Part shown: positions 30,034-40,173 of the stretch, piece after piece
Numbering within the stretch: the stretch's first letter is position 1
Layout: each line of letters starts with the position of its first letter
Assembly (NCBI RefSeq): GCF_002018875.1
Contig: NZ_MVOL01000004.1
Span: forward strand, 310,001-374,000
DNA length: 64,000 nucleotides
From: Pseudomonas sp. MF4836
GTDB taxonomy: Bacteria; Pseudomonadota; Gammaproteobacteria; Pseudomonadales; Pseudomonadaceae
Reading direction: 5' to 3'
The notes under the pieces: model-generated
What the model saw: only the letters and a program-made list of their open reading frames with translations
What the model was told of the DNA's origin: nothing
Database searches by the model: none
Position numbers and translations under genes: made by a program

Positions 30034-30387
30034 ATGAGCTGCAACAGCCAGAAAGTCCGCCTGCTGCGTCAGCAGATTCCCTCGTTCGAGTGTGTCCCCG
30101 GCTGCCATGACTGCTGCGGCCCGGTGACCACTTCAACCGAGGAGATGTCGCGCCTGCCACGCAAGACCGCGGCCGAGCAGGACGCGGCCATGGACGAGCT
30201 GAACTGCGTGCATCTGGGGCCCAACGGCTGCACCGTGTACGACGAGCGGCCGCTGATCTGTCGCCTGTTCGGCACCACCCCGAGCCTGCCGTGCCCCAAT
30301 GGCCGGCGCCCGGTGGAGATGATCCATCCACGGGTCGAAAAGCAGATCCACGAGTACATGGCGAGCACCCGCCAGGTTCTGGTCTAG
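30034..30387 (+). CDS. YkgJ family cysteine-cluster protein
   Basis: 117 residues with the Cys-rich metal-binding pattern of the YkgJ/CxxCxxCC family: CVPGCHDCCGPV near residue 20, then C in DELNCVHLGPNGCTVYDERPLICRLFG, and LPCPNG. It probably binds zinc or an Fe-S cluster; function unknown. The ATG at 30034 starts MSCNSQKVRLLRQQ, six bases inside a TTG that could also initiate. Confidence 0.85.
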   Translation: MSCNSQKVRLLRQQIPSFECVPGCHDCCGPVTTSTEEMSRLPRKTAAEQDAAMDELNCVHLGPNGCTVYDERPLICRLFGTTPSLPCPNGRRPVEMIHPRVEKQIHEYMASTRQVLV

Positions 30388-30436
30388 CGCTTTACTTGGG
30401 TCACCCCGGCACTCTCGAGTCGGCCTGCGCCGGATT

Positions 30437-30925
30437 TCAGTCCGGAATCGGCAGGCTCAGGCTCTCCTTCACCTCTTCCATCACGATATAGCTCTTGGAT
30501 TCGCGCACGTGGGGCAGCTTGAGCAGGATGTCGCCCAGCAGTTTGCGGTAGGACGCCATTTCGGAAATACGGGCTTTCACCAGGTAGTCGAAGTCGCCCG
30601 AGACCAGGTGGCACTCCAGTACGTGGGGCAGCTTGAGCACGGCGCGGCGGAACTCTTCGAAGGTGTCGCCGGACTTGTAGTCCAGGCTGATTTCGACGAA
30701 CACCAGCAGGCTGCCCTTGAGGTGCTGCGGATTGAGGCGCGCGTTGTAGCCCATGATGATCCCTTCGCGCTCCAGGCGCCGGACCCGTTCGGTGCAGGGA
30801 GTGGTCGACAGGCCGACCTTCTCTCCCAGCTCGGTAAACGAGATACGCCCATCGGCCTGGAGGATGCGCAGGATGTTGCGATCTATCTTGTCCAGCTCGC
30901 GTTTTGTCTGGTGATTGGTGCGCAT
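30437..30925 (-). CDS. dadR: Lrp/AsnC regulator of alanine catabolism
   Basis: 162-residue Lrp protein: HTH DRNILRILQADGRISFTELGEKVGLSTTPCTERVRRLEREG (about 14-54), then a RAM ligand domain (LLVFVEISLD, GDFDYLVKARI). It is divergent from dadA; in P. aeruginosa the equivalent PA5308 (DadR) activates dadAX in response to L-alanine. The start at 30925 follows GGTGCAT; an upstream open frame to 31123 is not family-like. Confidence 0.92.
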   Translation of the reverse strand: MRTNHQTKRELDKIDRNILRILQADGRISFTELGEKVGLSTTPCTERVRRLEREGIIMGYNARLNPQHLKGSLLVFVEISLDYKSGDTFEEFRRAVLKLPHVLECHLVSGDFDYLVKARISEMASYRKLLGDILLKLPHVRESKSYIVMEEVKESLSLPIPD

Positions 30926-31082
30926 AGGGGATGCACCTCCGTCAAAAGGGTTTTTGCCGAGAATTGTCGCCAAATATAGGCAGTTATATAGTGAAATGCA
31001 CTGCCCATTGCTTTTTATACTGCGCACATCTTCGCTCTGAATAACAAACGTCAGCGGTTTAGCCGCGATGAGGGATATGAAA

Positions 31083-32384
31083 ATGCGCGTTATGGTCTTG
31101 GGTAGCGGCGTAATCGGTACCACCAGTGCCTACTATCTGGCCCGAGCAGGTTTTGAAGTGGTGGTGGTCGACCGTCAGCCGGCCGCTGCCATGGAAACCA
31201 GTTTCGCCAACGCCGGTCAGGTGTCGCCGGGCTATGCCTCGCCATGGGCCGCACCGGGCGTGCCGCTCAAGGCCATCAAGTGGCTGCTGCAGCGCCACGC
31301 GCCGTTGGCGATCAAGGCCACCGCCGATATCGACCAGTACCTGTGGATGGCGCAGATGCTGCGCAACTGCACCGCCAGCCGCTACGCCGTGAACAAGGAG
31401 CGCATGGTCCGCCTGTCCGAGTACAGCCGCGACTGCCTCGACGAACTGCGCGCCGAGACCGGCATTGCCTATGAAGGCCGCAGCCTGGGCACCACCCAGC
31501 TGTTCCGGACCCAGGCCCAGCTCGATGGCGCGGCGAAAGACATCGCCGTGCTCAAGGAGTCCGGTGTGCCTTTCGAACTGCTCGACCGCGAGGGCATCGC
31601 CCGCGTCGAGCCCGCCCTGGCCAACGTCACCGATATCCTCGCCGGCGCCCTGCGCCTGCCGAACGACCAGACCGGCGATTGCCAGATGTTCACCACGCGC
31701 CTGGTGGAAATGGCCACCCAGCTGGGTGTGGAGTTCCGTTTTGGCCAGGACATCCAGCGCCTCGACTTCGCCGGCGACCGGATCAATGGCGTATGGATCG
31801 ACGGCAAGCTGGAAACCGCCGATCGCTACGTGCTGGCGCTGGGCAGCTACTCGCCGCAACTGCTCAAGCCGTTGGGGATCAAGGCCCCGGTGTATCCGCT
31901 CAAGGGTTACTCCCTGACCGTGCCGATCACCAACCCGGCGATGGCCCCGACCTCGACCATTCTCGACGAGACCTACAAGGTCGCGATCACTCGCTTCGAC
32001 AACCGTATCCGGGTCGGCGGCATGGCCGAGATCGCGGGCTTCGACCTGTCGCTGAACCCGCGCCGGCGCGAAACCCTGGAGATGATCGTCAACGACCTCT
32101 ATCCTCAGGGCGGCGATCTGGCGCAAGCCAGCTTCTGGACCGGCCTGCGGCCGACCACCCCGGACGGCACGCCGATTGTGGGTGCCACACCGTTCCGCAA
32201 CCTGTTCTTGAACACCGGTCACGGCACCCTGGGTTGGACCATGGCGTGCGGTTCCGGTCGCTTGCTGGCTGACCTGATGGCGAAGAAAACGCCGCAGATC
32301 AGCGCTGAAGGCCTCGATATTTCTCGTTACGGTAATTCTCAGGAGACAGCCAAGCATGTCAATCCAGCGCCAGCTCACCAATGA
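31083..32384 (+). CDS. dadA: D-amino acid dehydrogenase small subunit
   Basis: 433-residue membrane-associated flavoprotein that oxidises D-alanine to pyruvate and ammonia. Dinucleotide-binding [28 protein letters not shown] (about 4-31), [21 protein letters not shown] and C-terminal [17 protein letters not shown] are diagnostic. The ATG at 31083 (MRVMVLGSG) is taken as the start; two in-frame ATGs lie 6 and 15 bases upstream. The 3' end overlaps the RidA-family gene by 29 bases. Confidence 0.95.
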   Translation: MRVMVLGSGVIGTTSAYYLARAGFEVVVVDRQPAAAMETSFANAGQVSPGYASPWAAPGVPLKAIKWLLQRHAPLAIKATADIDQYLWMAQMLRNCTASRYAVNKERMVRLSEYSRDCLDELRAETGIAYEGRSLGTTQLFRTQAQLDGAAKDIAVLKESGVPFELLDREGIARVEPALANVTDILAGALRLPNDQTGDCQMFTTRLVEMATQLGVEFRFGQDIQRLDFAGDRINGVWIDGKLETADRYVLALGSYSPQLLKPLGIKAPVYPLKGYSLTVPITNPAMAPTSTILDETYKVAITRFDNRIRVGGMAEIAGFDLSLNPRRRETLEMIVNDLYPQGGDLAQASFWTGLRPTTPDGTPIVGATPFRNLFLNTGHGTLGWTMACGSGRLLADLMAKKTPQISAEGLDISRYGNSQETAKHVNPAPAHQ

Positions 32385-32709
32385 ACGCATGAGCCAGATT
32401 GTCGTTCACAGCGGCACCGTCTATCTGGCGGGGCAGGTCGGCGACGACATGACCGCCGGAATTGAACAACAGACCAGCGAAACCCTCGCCAACATCGAGC
32501 GTTTGCTGGACCTGGCTGGTACCGACAAGAGCAAGTTGCTGTCAGTGACCATTTACCTGAAAGACATCGACGCCCACTTCGAGGGCATGAACGCTGTCTG
32601 GGACAAATGGCTGCCAAAAGGCGTCGCTCCTGCCCGTGCCACAGTCGAAGCCAAGCTGTGCGAGCCCGAGATCCTGATCGAGCTGTCCGTAGTCGCCGCT
32701 TTGCCTTAA
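32356..32709 (+). CDS. RidA-family protein of the dad operon
   Basis: 117-residue YjgF-type protein ([35 protein letters not shown] with the conserved Arg). Placed between dadA and alr, it probably clears imine or enamine intermediates produced by D-alanine oxidation. GGAGAC lies 8 bases before the ATG inside the dadA end, pointing to coupled translation. It corresponds to PA5303. Confidence 0.9.
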   Translation: MSIQRQLTNERMSQIVVHSGTVYLAGQVGDDMTAGIEQQTSETLANIERLLDLAGTDKSKLLSVTIYLKDIDAHFEGMNAVWDKWLPKGVAPARATVEAKLCEPEILIELSVVAALP

Positions 32710-32801
32710 ACACCGATCCCTCTGCCGGTGCTGTCGGCGGTTCACGCCTTCGGCCAGCACCGGTTTTTTCTTCCCCCATGACCGCCTAGAAGTCTGCCGC
32801 C

Positions 32802-33875
32802 ATGCGTCCTGCCCGTGCCCTGATCGACCTTCAAGCCCTGCGTCACAACTACCAACTGGCCCGCGAGTTGTCGGGCGTCCGTGCCCTTGCCGTGATCAAG
32901 GCCGATGCCTATGGCCATGGCGCGGTGCGCTGTGCCCAGGCACTGGAAGGCGAGGCCGACGGTTTTGCCGTGGCCTGCATTGAAGAAGCCCTGGAGCTGC
33001 GTGCGGCGGGGATTCGTGCGTCGGTGCTGCTGCTCGAAGGCTTTTTCGAGGCCGATGAGTTGGCGCTGATCATCGAGCATGACTTCTGGTGTGTGGTGCA
33101 TTCGCTGTGGCAACTCGAGGCCATCGAGAAGGCAACCCTGGCCAAGCCGCTGACGGTCTGGCTCAAGCTCGACTCGGGCATGCACCGGGTTGGCCTGCAT
33201 CCCAAGGATTATCAGGCTGCCCATCAGCGACTGCTGGCCAGTGGCAAAGTGGCGAAAGTGGTGTTGATGAGCCACTTCGCCCGGGCCGATGAGCTCGATT
33301 GCGTGCGCAGCGACGAGCAGGTGGCCGTGTTTCAGGCTGCCCGCGAGGGGCTGGCGGCCGAGGTCAGCCTGCGCAACTCGCCGGCGGTCCTGGGTTGGCC
33401 GAGTATTCCCAGTGACTGGGTGCGCCCCGGCATCATGCTGTATGGCGCAACCCCGTTCGAAGAAAACAACCCGGTGGCCGCGCGCCTGCAACCGGTCATG
33501 ACCCTGGAATCGAAAGTGATTTGCGTGCGTGAGTTGCCAGCCGGCGAGCCGGTGGGCTACGGCGCCAAGTTCGTCACCACGCGGCCGATGCGCATTGGTG
33601 TGGTTGCCATGGGGTATGCCGACGGTTACCCACGCCAGGCGCCGACCGGCACGCCGGTTCTGGTGGCTGGCCAGCGCAGCCAATTGCTGGGTCGGGTGTC
33701 CATGGACATGCTGTGCATCGACCTCACCGATGTGCCGCAGGCCGGCCTGGGCTCGACCGTGGAGCTATGGGGTAAAAACATCCTCGCCAGCGACGTGGCG
33801 ATGGCTGCGGACACTATTCCGTACCAGATTTTCTGCAACCTGCGCCGAGTGCCAAGGCTCTATTCCGAGGGCTGA
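32802..33875 (+). CDS. dadX: Catabolic alanine racemase
   Basis: 357-residue PLP racemase interconverting L- and D-alanine, feeding dadA. The PLP lysine is K33 in [11 protein letters not shown], and the opposing catalytic tyrosine lies in [10 protein letters not shown] (about 249). DSGMHRVGL and [13 protein letters not shown] are further family motifs. Its place after dadA identifies it as the catabolic (DadX) rather than biosynthetic isozyme. Confidence 0.93.
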   Translation: MRPARALIDLQALRHNYQLARELSGVRALAVIKADAYGHGAVRCAQALEGEADGFAVACIEEALELRAAGIRASVLLLEGFFEADELALIIEHDFWCVVHSLWQLEAIEKATLAKPLTVWLKLDSGMHRVGLHPKDYQAAHQRLLASGKVAKVVLMSHFARADELDCVRSDEQVAVFQAAREGLAAEVSLRNSPAVLGWPSIPSDWVRPGIMLYGATPFEENNPVAARLQPVMTLESKVICVRELPAGEPVGYGAKFVTTRPMRIGVVAMGYADGYPRQAPTGTPVLVAGQRSQLLGRVSMDMLCIDLTDVPQAGLGSTVELWGKNILASDVAMAADTIPYQIFCNLRRVPRLYSEG

Positions 33876-34002
33876 CGGCCAGTGGTCGGAACCTGACAGG
33901 CCGCTCCTGGGTGGATTGGAGGCAAGTGTTGTAAATACTGAACGCTATCGCCATGATAATGCTCAATTACAACAACGCCTGATTCCCTAGGAGACTGCCG
34001 CA

Positions 34003-34551
34003 TTGGACGTCGGTGAACGACTGCAATCCATCCGTAAACTGAAAGGTCTTTCCCAGCGTGAACTTGCCAAGCGCGCGGGCGTCACCAACAGCACCATTTC
34101 GATGATCGAGAAGAACAGTGTCAGCCCCTCGATCAGCTCGCTGAGGAAGGTTCTTGGCGGCATCCCCATGTCCATGGTCGAGTTCTTTTCCGAGGAAATC
34201 CTCCAGGAAACCCCGAGCCAGATCGTCTACAAAGCCCATGAACTGATCGATATTTCCGATGGCGCCGTGACCATGAAACTCGTGGGGCGCGCCCATCCCA
34301 GCCGTGCCATCGCCTTTCTCAACGAGATCTACCCGCCGGGCGCCGACACCGGTGAGGAAATGCTCACCCACGAAGGCGAAGAAACCGGAATTCTCGTGGA
34401 AGGCCGCCTTGAACTGGTGGTCGGGCTTGAAACATTTGTGCTCGAAGCGGGCGACAGCTACTACTTTGAAAGTACCAAGCCGCACCGTTTCCGAAATCCT
34501 TTCGATGTACCGGCGCGACTAATCAGCGCAGCCACGCCAGCGAATTTCTAA
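34003..34551 (+). CDS. XRE-cupin transcriptional regulator (PuuR-like)
   Basis: 182 residues: an N-terminal XRE HTH (MDVGERLQSIRKLKGLSQRE, then AKRAGVTNSTISMIEKNSVSPSISSLRKVLGGI) and a C-terminal cupin sensor (EMLTHEGEETGILVEGRLELV, GDSYYFESTKPHRFRNP). A TTG start with AGGAGA about 9 bases upstream gives the family N-terminus. P. aeruginosa PA5301 is in the same place; PuuR-like members repress polyamine genes, so it may link to the nearby ALDH and PuuB-like genes. That target is inference. Confidence 0.85.
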   Translation: MDVGERLQSIRKLKGLSQRELAKRAGVTNSTISMIEKNSVSPSISSLRKVLGGIPMSMVEFFSEEILQETPSQIVYKAHELIDISDGAVTMKLVGRAHPSRAIAFLNEIYPPGADTGEEMLTHEGEETGILVEGRLELVVGLETFVLEAGDSYYFESTKPHRFRNPFDVPARLISAATPANF

Positions 34552-34721
34552 TAGAAGAGGCGTCCTGCAAGGCTTGCGGCGACGCCCGAAGTGCCATTTC
34601 GCCACCTTTAAGACCCCATCGACTTTAGGGTTGTTTCAGTGTGGCGGGCTAACCGTTATACTTGCGCCCGCCTGCGAAACCGTGGCCGTGGGCGTGACTA
34701 GCCACCATTGAGGGTGTACGC

Positions 34722-35147
34722 GTGAACCTAATTATGAAAATGCTGGCCGCACCAGCAACCGTATTGGCCCTATGGGCAGTCAGCGCTCAAGCTGCGACTA
34801 ATGATGATATTGCCCAACGCCTTGCACCGGTCGGTCAGGTCTGTGTTCAGGGGCAGGAATGCAAGGGCATGGAAGTCGCCGCCTCTGTCGGTGGTGGAGG
34901 GGCGAAAACCCCTGATGAAGTGATTGCCAAGCATTGCAACGCTTGCCATGGCACCGGTCTGCTCGGCGCACCGAAAATCGGTGACACCGCAGCCTGGAAA
35001 GAGCGTGCCGATCACCAGGGCGGCCTCGACGGCATCCTGGCCAAGGCCATTACCGGGATCAACGCCATGCCGCCAAAAGGCACTTGTGCCGATTGCTCCG
35101 ATGACGAGCTCAAAGGTGCCATCGAGAAGATGTCTGGCCTGAAATAA
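34722..35147 (+). CDS. Cytochrome c5 (periplasmic or membrane-anchored)
   Basis: 141-residue c-type cytochrome: signal segment (MLAAPATVLALWAVSAQA), one haem-binding CNACH (in AKHCNACHGTGLLGAPKIG) and a distal methionine candidate in GINAMPPKGTCADCSD, where two further cysteines form the C5 disulfide. The start is GTG at 34722 or ATG at 34734; RBS strength does not decide between them. Confidence 0.9.
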   Translation: MNLIMKMLAAPATVLALWAVSAQAATNDDIAQRLAPVGQVCVQGQECKGMEVAASVGGGGAKTPDEVIAKHCNACHGTGLLGAPKIGDTAAWKERADHQGGLDGILAKAITGINAMPPKGTCADCSDDELKGAIEKMSGLK

Positions 35148-35162
35148 GGTCAATCTTCAGCG

Positions 35163-35188
35163 AAAAAGCCGCTTACGAGCGGCTTTTT
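35163..35188 (+). terminator. Terminator after cytochrome c5
   Basis: AAAAAGCCGCT and AGCGGCTTTTT pair perfectly around a TACG tetraloop, followed by another T, 16 bp after the stop codon. Confidence 0.92.
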
Positions 35189-35281
35189 TGTGCCCGCGAT
35201 TCGGCCACCACACTGGTCAATGCAGTAAAGACCCGGCAAGCTCGGTCCAACCCCAATTCATGGAACGTTCGGGAGAGTCGT

Positions 35282-37204
35282 ATGGTGCAGTTGTGTTCAA
35301 TCGAGCAGGCGGTCGATGACGTGCTGGCGCGTCTGCCGGCGCATATTCACATGGGCATGCCCCTGGGCCTGGGCAAGCCTAACCAGTTTGCCAATGCGCT
35401 GTACCGCCGCATCAAGCAACTGCCCGAACGGCAGCTGACCATCTACACCGCCTTGAGCCTGGGCCGTCCGACCCTGGGCGATGGCTTGCAGAAGCGCTTT
35501 CTCGAACCCTTTGTCGAACGCATATTCGGCGACTATCCCGAGCTGGATTTCCTCGCGGACCTGCAACACGACAGCCTGCCCCGCAACATCCATGTCGAGC
35601 AGTTCTTCATGCAGCCCGGGAGCCTGCTCAACAGTGCCCCCGCGCAGCAGGACTATGTCAGCAGCAACTACAGCCACGCCGCCCGCGACATCAACGCCAG
35701 TGGCCTGAACCTGGTGGCGCAGTTGGTGGCCAGCCACCCTGATCATCCGGATCGGCTGAGCCTGAGCTGCAACCCGGACATCACCCTTGATCTGCTGCCG
35801 ATGATTGCCAAGCGCCGCGCTGCCGGCGAGACCATCCTCATGGTCGGCCAGGTTCACGACGAGCTGCCATACATGCCGGGTGACGCCGAACTCGACATGG
35901 ACGGCTTCGATCTGCTGATCGATGAAAAGGACCGCACTACGCTGTTTTCCACGCCGAACATGCCGGTGGGGTTCCAGGACCATTTCATCGGTTTGCACGC
36001 CAGCACGTTGGTGCGCGACGGCGGCACCTTGCAGATCGGCATCGGCTCCATGGGCGACGCCCTGACCGCCGCACTGCTGGCCCGGCAGGCGGACAACGAC
36101 GCCTATCGTTCACTGCTGACCGATATCGATGCCTATTACTGGGCGCCGCTGATTGGCCGCGAAGGCGGAGTCGAGCCCTTTGCCAAGGGCCTCTACGGTT
36201 GCAGCGAAATGTTCGTCAACGGCCTGCTGGTGCTGGCGGACGCCGGGATCGTGCGGCGCAAGGTCTACCCGGATATCAAGACCCAGCAGCAGGCCAATGA
36301 CGGCACCCTGGATGAAGCGGCGCAAACCGACGGCATCTCGGTGCATGGCGGGTTCTTCCTGGGGCCGCGCAGTTTTTATCAGCGCCTGCGGGAGCTGCCG
36401 CAAAGCAAGCGCCTCGAATTCAACATGACGCGCATCAGCTACATCAACGAGCTGTATGGCCAGGAAGAGCTCAAGCGCCTGCAACGTCGGGATGCGCGGT
36501 TTATCAACAGCTCGATCATGGTCACCTTGCTCGGTGCCGGTGTCGCCGATCAGTTGGAAGACGGCCGTGTGCTGAGTGGGGTCGGCGGGCAGTACAACTT
36601 CGTCGCCCAGGGCCATGCGCTGGAAGGCGCGCGTTCGGTGCTGATCCTGCGCAGCTGGCGTGAGTCGGGCGGCGAGGTCAGTTCGAACGTGGTCTGGGAA
36701 TACGGGCACTGCACCATCCCGCGCCATCTGCGCGATATCGTGGTCACCGAGTACGGCATTGCCGACCTGCGGGGCAAGACCGACGCCAAGGTGATCGAGA
36801 CCCTGCTCAATATCAGCGACTCACGCTTCCAGCCCGGGTTGATCGAGCAAGCGCAGAAAGTCGGTAAGCTGCCCAAGGACTTTCAGCTGGAACCGCGATT
36901 TACCGACAACAGCCCACAGCGTTTGCAGGCGATTCGCGCACGGCACCCGCACTTGTTCCCGGAGTATCCGTTGGGCACTGATTTCAGTGCGCAAGAGCGG
37001 GATCTGCTACGGGCCCTCAACTGGCTCAAGAGCAAGTTCAAGCTCACCGAGATTCTGGAGCTGGGCAAGGCCGCGCTGGACGCGCCGGAGGCCGAGGCTT
37101 TTCCCTTGCACCTGGCGCGCATGCAGCTGGAGAAACCCGAAGGCTTGCGTGAGGATCTGTATCAGCGGCTGCTGCTGGCAGCCTTGCAGGAAACCCGCCT
37201 GTAA
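35282..37204 (+). CDS. Acetyl-CoA hydrolase/CoA-transferase family protein (long form)
   Basis: 640-residue protein of the acetyl-CoA hydrolase/transferase (Cat1) family. The C-terminal half carries the family block GVGGQYNFVAQGHALEGARSVLILRS and VVTEYGIADLRGKTDAKVIE. It is longer than typical members (about 500), mainly through an inserted middle segment (about 280-400) and a C-terminal tail. CoA-transferase activity on short acyl groups is likely but the acyl substrate is unknown. Confidence 0.82.
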   Translation: MVQLCSIEQAVDDVLARLPAHIHMGMPLGLGKPNQFANALYRRIKQLPERQLTIYTALSLGRPTLGDGLQKRFLEPFVERIFGDYPELDFLADLQHDSLPRNIHVEQFFMQPGSLLNSAPAQQDYVSSNYSHAARDINASGLNLVAQLVASHPDHPDRLSLSCNPDITLDLLPMIAKRRAAGETILMVGQVHDELPYMPGDAELDMDGFDLLIDEKDRTTLFSTPNMPVGFQDHFIGLHASTLVRDGGTLQIGIGSMGDALTAALLARQADNDAYRSLLTDIDAYYWAPLIGREGGVEPFAKGLYGCSEMFVNGLLVLADAGIVRRKVYPDIKTQQQANDGTLDEAAQTDGISVHGGFFLGPRSFYQRLRELPQSKRLEFNMTRISYINELYGQEELKRLQRRDARFINSSIMVTLLGAGVADQLEDGRVLSGVGGQYNFVAQGHALEGARSVLILRSWRESGGEVSSNVVWEYGHCTIPRHLRDIVVTEYGIADLRGKTDAKVIETLLNISDSRFQPGLIEQAQKVGKLPKDFQLEPRFTDNSPQRLQAIRARHPHLFPEYPLGTDFSAQERDLLRALNWLKSKFKLTEILELGKAALDAPEAEAFPLHLARMQLEKPEGLREDLYQRLLLAALQETRL

Positions 37205-37219
37205 CGGCGGATTACCCGT

Positions 37220-37242
37220 GGCGCCGGCACGCCGCCGGCGCC
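37220..37242. terminator. GC-rich inverted repeat between convergent genes
   Basis: GGCGCCGGC and GCCGGCGCC form a perfect 9-bp stem with a 5-base loop between the acetyl-CoA hydrolase gene and xpt. No T tract follows, so termination is plausible but unproven. Confidence 0.5.
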
Positions 37243-37252
37243 GTCGCGCACT

Positions 37253-37855
<603 letters not shown>

Positions 37856-37896
37856 CTAAGCGCTGATAAATAGTGTGCGGTAAAAAGTCGGCAATT

Positions 37897-39906
37897 CTAG
37901 CGCTTTAACATCGCGCGTATATCCGCCAGTGCGGTGTTTCCGCGAACGGCTTTGACTTCGGTCGGCGTGTCGTCATTGCCTTCCCAGGCCAGGTCGTCCG
38001 GTGGCAGCTCATCGAGGAAGCGGCTGGGCGCGCAATCGATGATCTCGCCGTACTGCTTGCGCTTGGCGGCAAAGGTAAAGGCCAGGGTCTGGCGTGCGCG
38101 GGTAATGCCCACGTAGGCCAGGCGCCGCTCTTCCTCGATGGTGTCGGCTTCGATACTGGAGCGGTGCGGGAGGATTTCCTCTTCCATGCCCATGATGAAC
38201 ACGTAGGGGAATTCCAGGCCCTTGGAGGCATGCAAGGTCATCATCTGCACGCCTTCGGCGCCGTCTTCCTCTTCCTGCTGACGTTCCAGCATGTCGCGCA
38301 GGACCAGCTTGCCGATGGCGTCTTCGACGGTCATGTCGCCGTCTTCGTCTTTTTCCAGGGTGTTTTTCAGGGCTTCGATCAGGAACCACACGTTGCCCAT
38401 GCGGTAGTCGGCGGCCTTGTCGCTGGAGCTGTTGGTGCGCAGCCAGTTCTCGTAGTCGATGTCCATGACCATGCTGCGCAGGGCAGAGATCGGGTCTTCG
38501 CCGGCGCACTGCTCGCGCACCCGGTCCATAAAGCGCTTGAAGCGCGCCAGGCGGTCGGTGAAGCGGCTGTCCAGGTGCTCGCCGAGACCGATTTCATCGG
38601 TGGCGGCGTACATCGAAATCTTGCGTTCGGTGGCGTAGTTGCCGAGTTTTTCCAGGGTCGTCGAGCCGATTTCCCGGCGCGGCACGTTAATCACCCGCAG
38701 GAAGGCGTTGTCGTCATCCGGGTTCACGATCAGGCGGAAGTAGGCCATCAGGTCTTTCACTTCCTGGCGTCCGAAAAAGCTGTTGCCGCCGGAAAGCCGG
38801 TAAGGAATCTGATGGTGCTGCAGCTTCAGCTCGATCAGCTTGGCCTGATAGTTACCGCGATACAGGATCGCGAAATCGCTGTACGGGCGATCGGTGCGCA
38901 GGTGCAGGGTGAGAATCTCCACCGCTACCCGCTCAGCCTCGGCGTCTTCGTTGCGGCAGCGGATCACGCGGATCTCGTCGCCGTGGCCCATCTCGCTCCA
39001 CAGTTGTTTTTCAAACTCGTGGGGGTTGTTCGAGATCAGCACGTTGGCGCAACGCAGGATACGGCTGGTGGAGCGGTAGTTCTGCTCCAGCATCACCACT
39101 TTTAGGGACGGGTAGTCGTCCTTGAGCAGCATCAGGTTTTCCGGGCGGGCGCCGCGCCAGGCGTAGATCGACTGGTCGTCGTCGCCGACCACGGTGAACT
39201 GGTTGCGCGTGCCGATCAGCAGCTTCACCAGCAGGTACTGGCTGGCGTTGGTGTCCTGGTATTCGTCCACCAGCAGGTAGCGGACCTTGTTCTGCCATTT
39301 TTCCAGGATGTCGGTGTGCTCCTGGAACAGCTTCACCGGGAGCAGGATCAGGTCGTCGAAGTCCACCGCGTTGAACGCCTTGAGCGTGCGCTGGTAGTGG
39401 GTGTAGACGATGGCGGCGGTCTGTTCCTTGGGGTTGCGTGCGTTTTCCAGGGCTTCGGGCGGCAGGATCAGGTCGTTTTTCCAGGCGCCGATCATGTTCT
39501 TGATCTCGTCGACGCCGTCGTCGCCCGAGTATTCCTTCTGCATGATGTCGGTCATCAGGGCCTTGACGTCGGTCTCGTCGAAGATCGAGAAGCCCGGTTT
39601 GTAGCCCAGCCGCACATGTTCCTTGCGGATGATGTTCAGGCCCAGGTTGTGGAAGGTGCACACGGTCAGCCCACGGCCCTCGCCGCCCTTGAGCAGGGTG
39701 CCGACACGCTCCTTCATCTCCCGCGCCGCCTTGTTGGTAAAGGTCATGGCCACGATGTACTGGGCGCGGATGCCGCAGTTCTGGATCAGGTGCGCGATTT
39801 TGCGGGTGATCACGCTGGTCTTGCCGGAGCCAGCACCGGCGAGCACCAAAAGAGGGCCGCCGACGTAGTTCACGGCTTCTTGCTGCCGGGGATTGAGTCG
39901 GGACAT
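37897..39906 (-). CDS. rep: ATP-dependent DNA helicase Rep
   Basis: 669-residue SF1A UvrD/Rep helicase that clears protein blocks ahead of forks. Walker A VLAGAGSGKTSVITRKI (about 22-38), Walker B LLVDEYQDTN (about 214), motif III-type VVGDDDQSIYAWRGA, motif V VQMMTLHASKGLEFPYVF, motif VI RRLAYVGITRARQTLAF. Length matches E. coli Rep (673). Confidence 0.96.
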   Translation of the reverse strand: MSRLNPRQQEAVNYVGGPLLVLAGAGSGKTSVITRKIAHLIQNCGIRAQYIVAMTFTNKAAREMKERVGTLLKGGEGRGLTVCTFHNLGLNIIRKEHVRLGYKPGFSIFDETDVKALMTDIMQKEYSGDDGVDEIKNMIGAWKNDLILPPEALENARNPKEQTAAIVYTHYQRTLKAFNAVDFDDLILLPVKLFQEHTDILEKWQNKVRYLLVDEYQDTNASQYLLVKLLIGTRNQFTVVGDDDQSIYAWRGARPENLMLLKDDYPSLKVVMLEQNYRSTSRILRCANVLISNNPHEFEKQLWSEMGHGDEIRVIRCRNEDAEAERVAVEILTLHLRTDRPYSDFAILYRGNYQAKLIELKLQHHQIPYRLSGGNSFFGRQEVKDLMAYFRLIVNPDDDNAFLRVINVPRREIGSTTLEKLGNYATERKISMYAATDEIGLGEHLDSRFTDRLARFKRFMDRVREQCAGEDPISALRSMVMDIDYENWLRTNSSSDKAADYRMGNVWFLIEALKNTLEKDEDGDMTVEDAIGKLVLRDMLERQQEEEDGAEGVQMMTLHASKGLEFPYVFIMGMEEEILPHRSSIEADTIEEERRLAYVGITRARQTLAFTFAAKRKQYGEIIDCAPSRFLDELPPDDLAWEGNDDTPTEVKAVRGNTALADIRAMLKR

Positions 39907-40089
39907 GACGGAAAAGGGAGTCTGTTGCGAAATGGGCGGGCATTTTAACAGGCTGGACAGATTCTGCTGCCTCTCTCCGACTTGTGACGCAACACGCGAT
40001 CTAAATTTGCCGGTTTTGATACTTTCCCGCAGGATGCGCGCTGAATATGCGTCTAATGTTCGAGTTAGAGCGGTATAAGAAATTGCGTT

Positions 40090-40104
40090 TGATAATCAAT
40101 ATCA
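40090..40104 (+). promoter_or_regulatory. Candidate Fur box upstream of the GGDEF-EAL gene
   Basis: TGATAATCAATATCA matches the 7-1-7 Fur consensus TGATAAT-N-ATTATCA at all positions but one, and lies 70 bp before the start codon. ATCATTTGTC continues the pattern to the right. This would place a c-di-GMP enzyme under iron control. Judged by eye, not by a scored matrix. Confidence 0.65.
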
Positions 40105-40173
40105 TTTGTCATTGTTTATTCGCGCGTCATAATGCCCACCGCCAACTTCTTTTGCAGAGTCTAGGGAGCTAGC

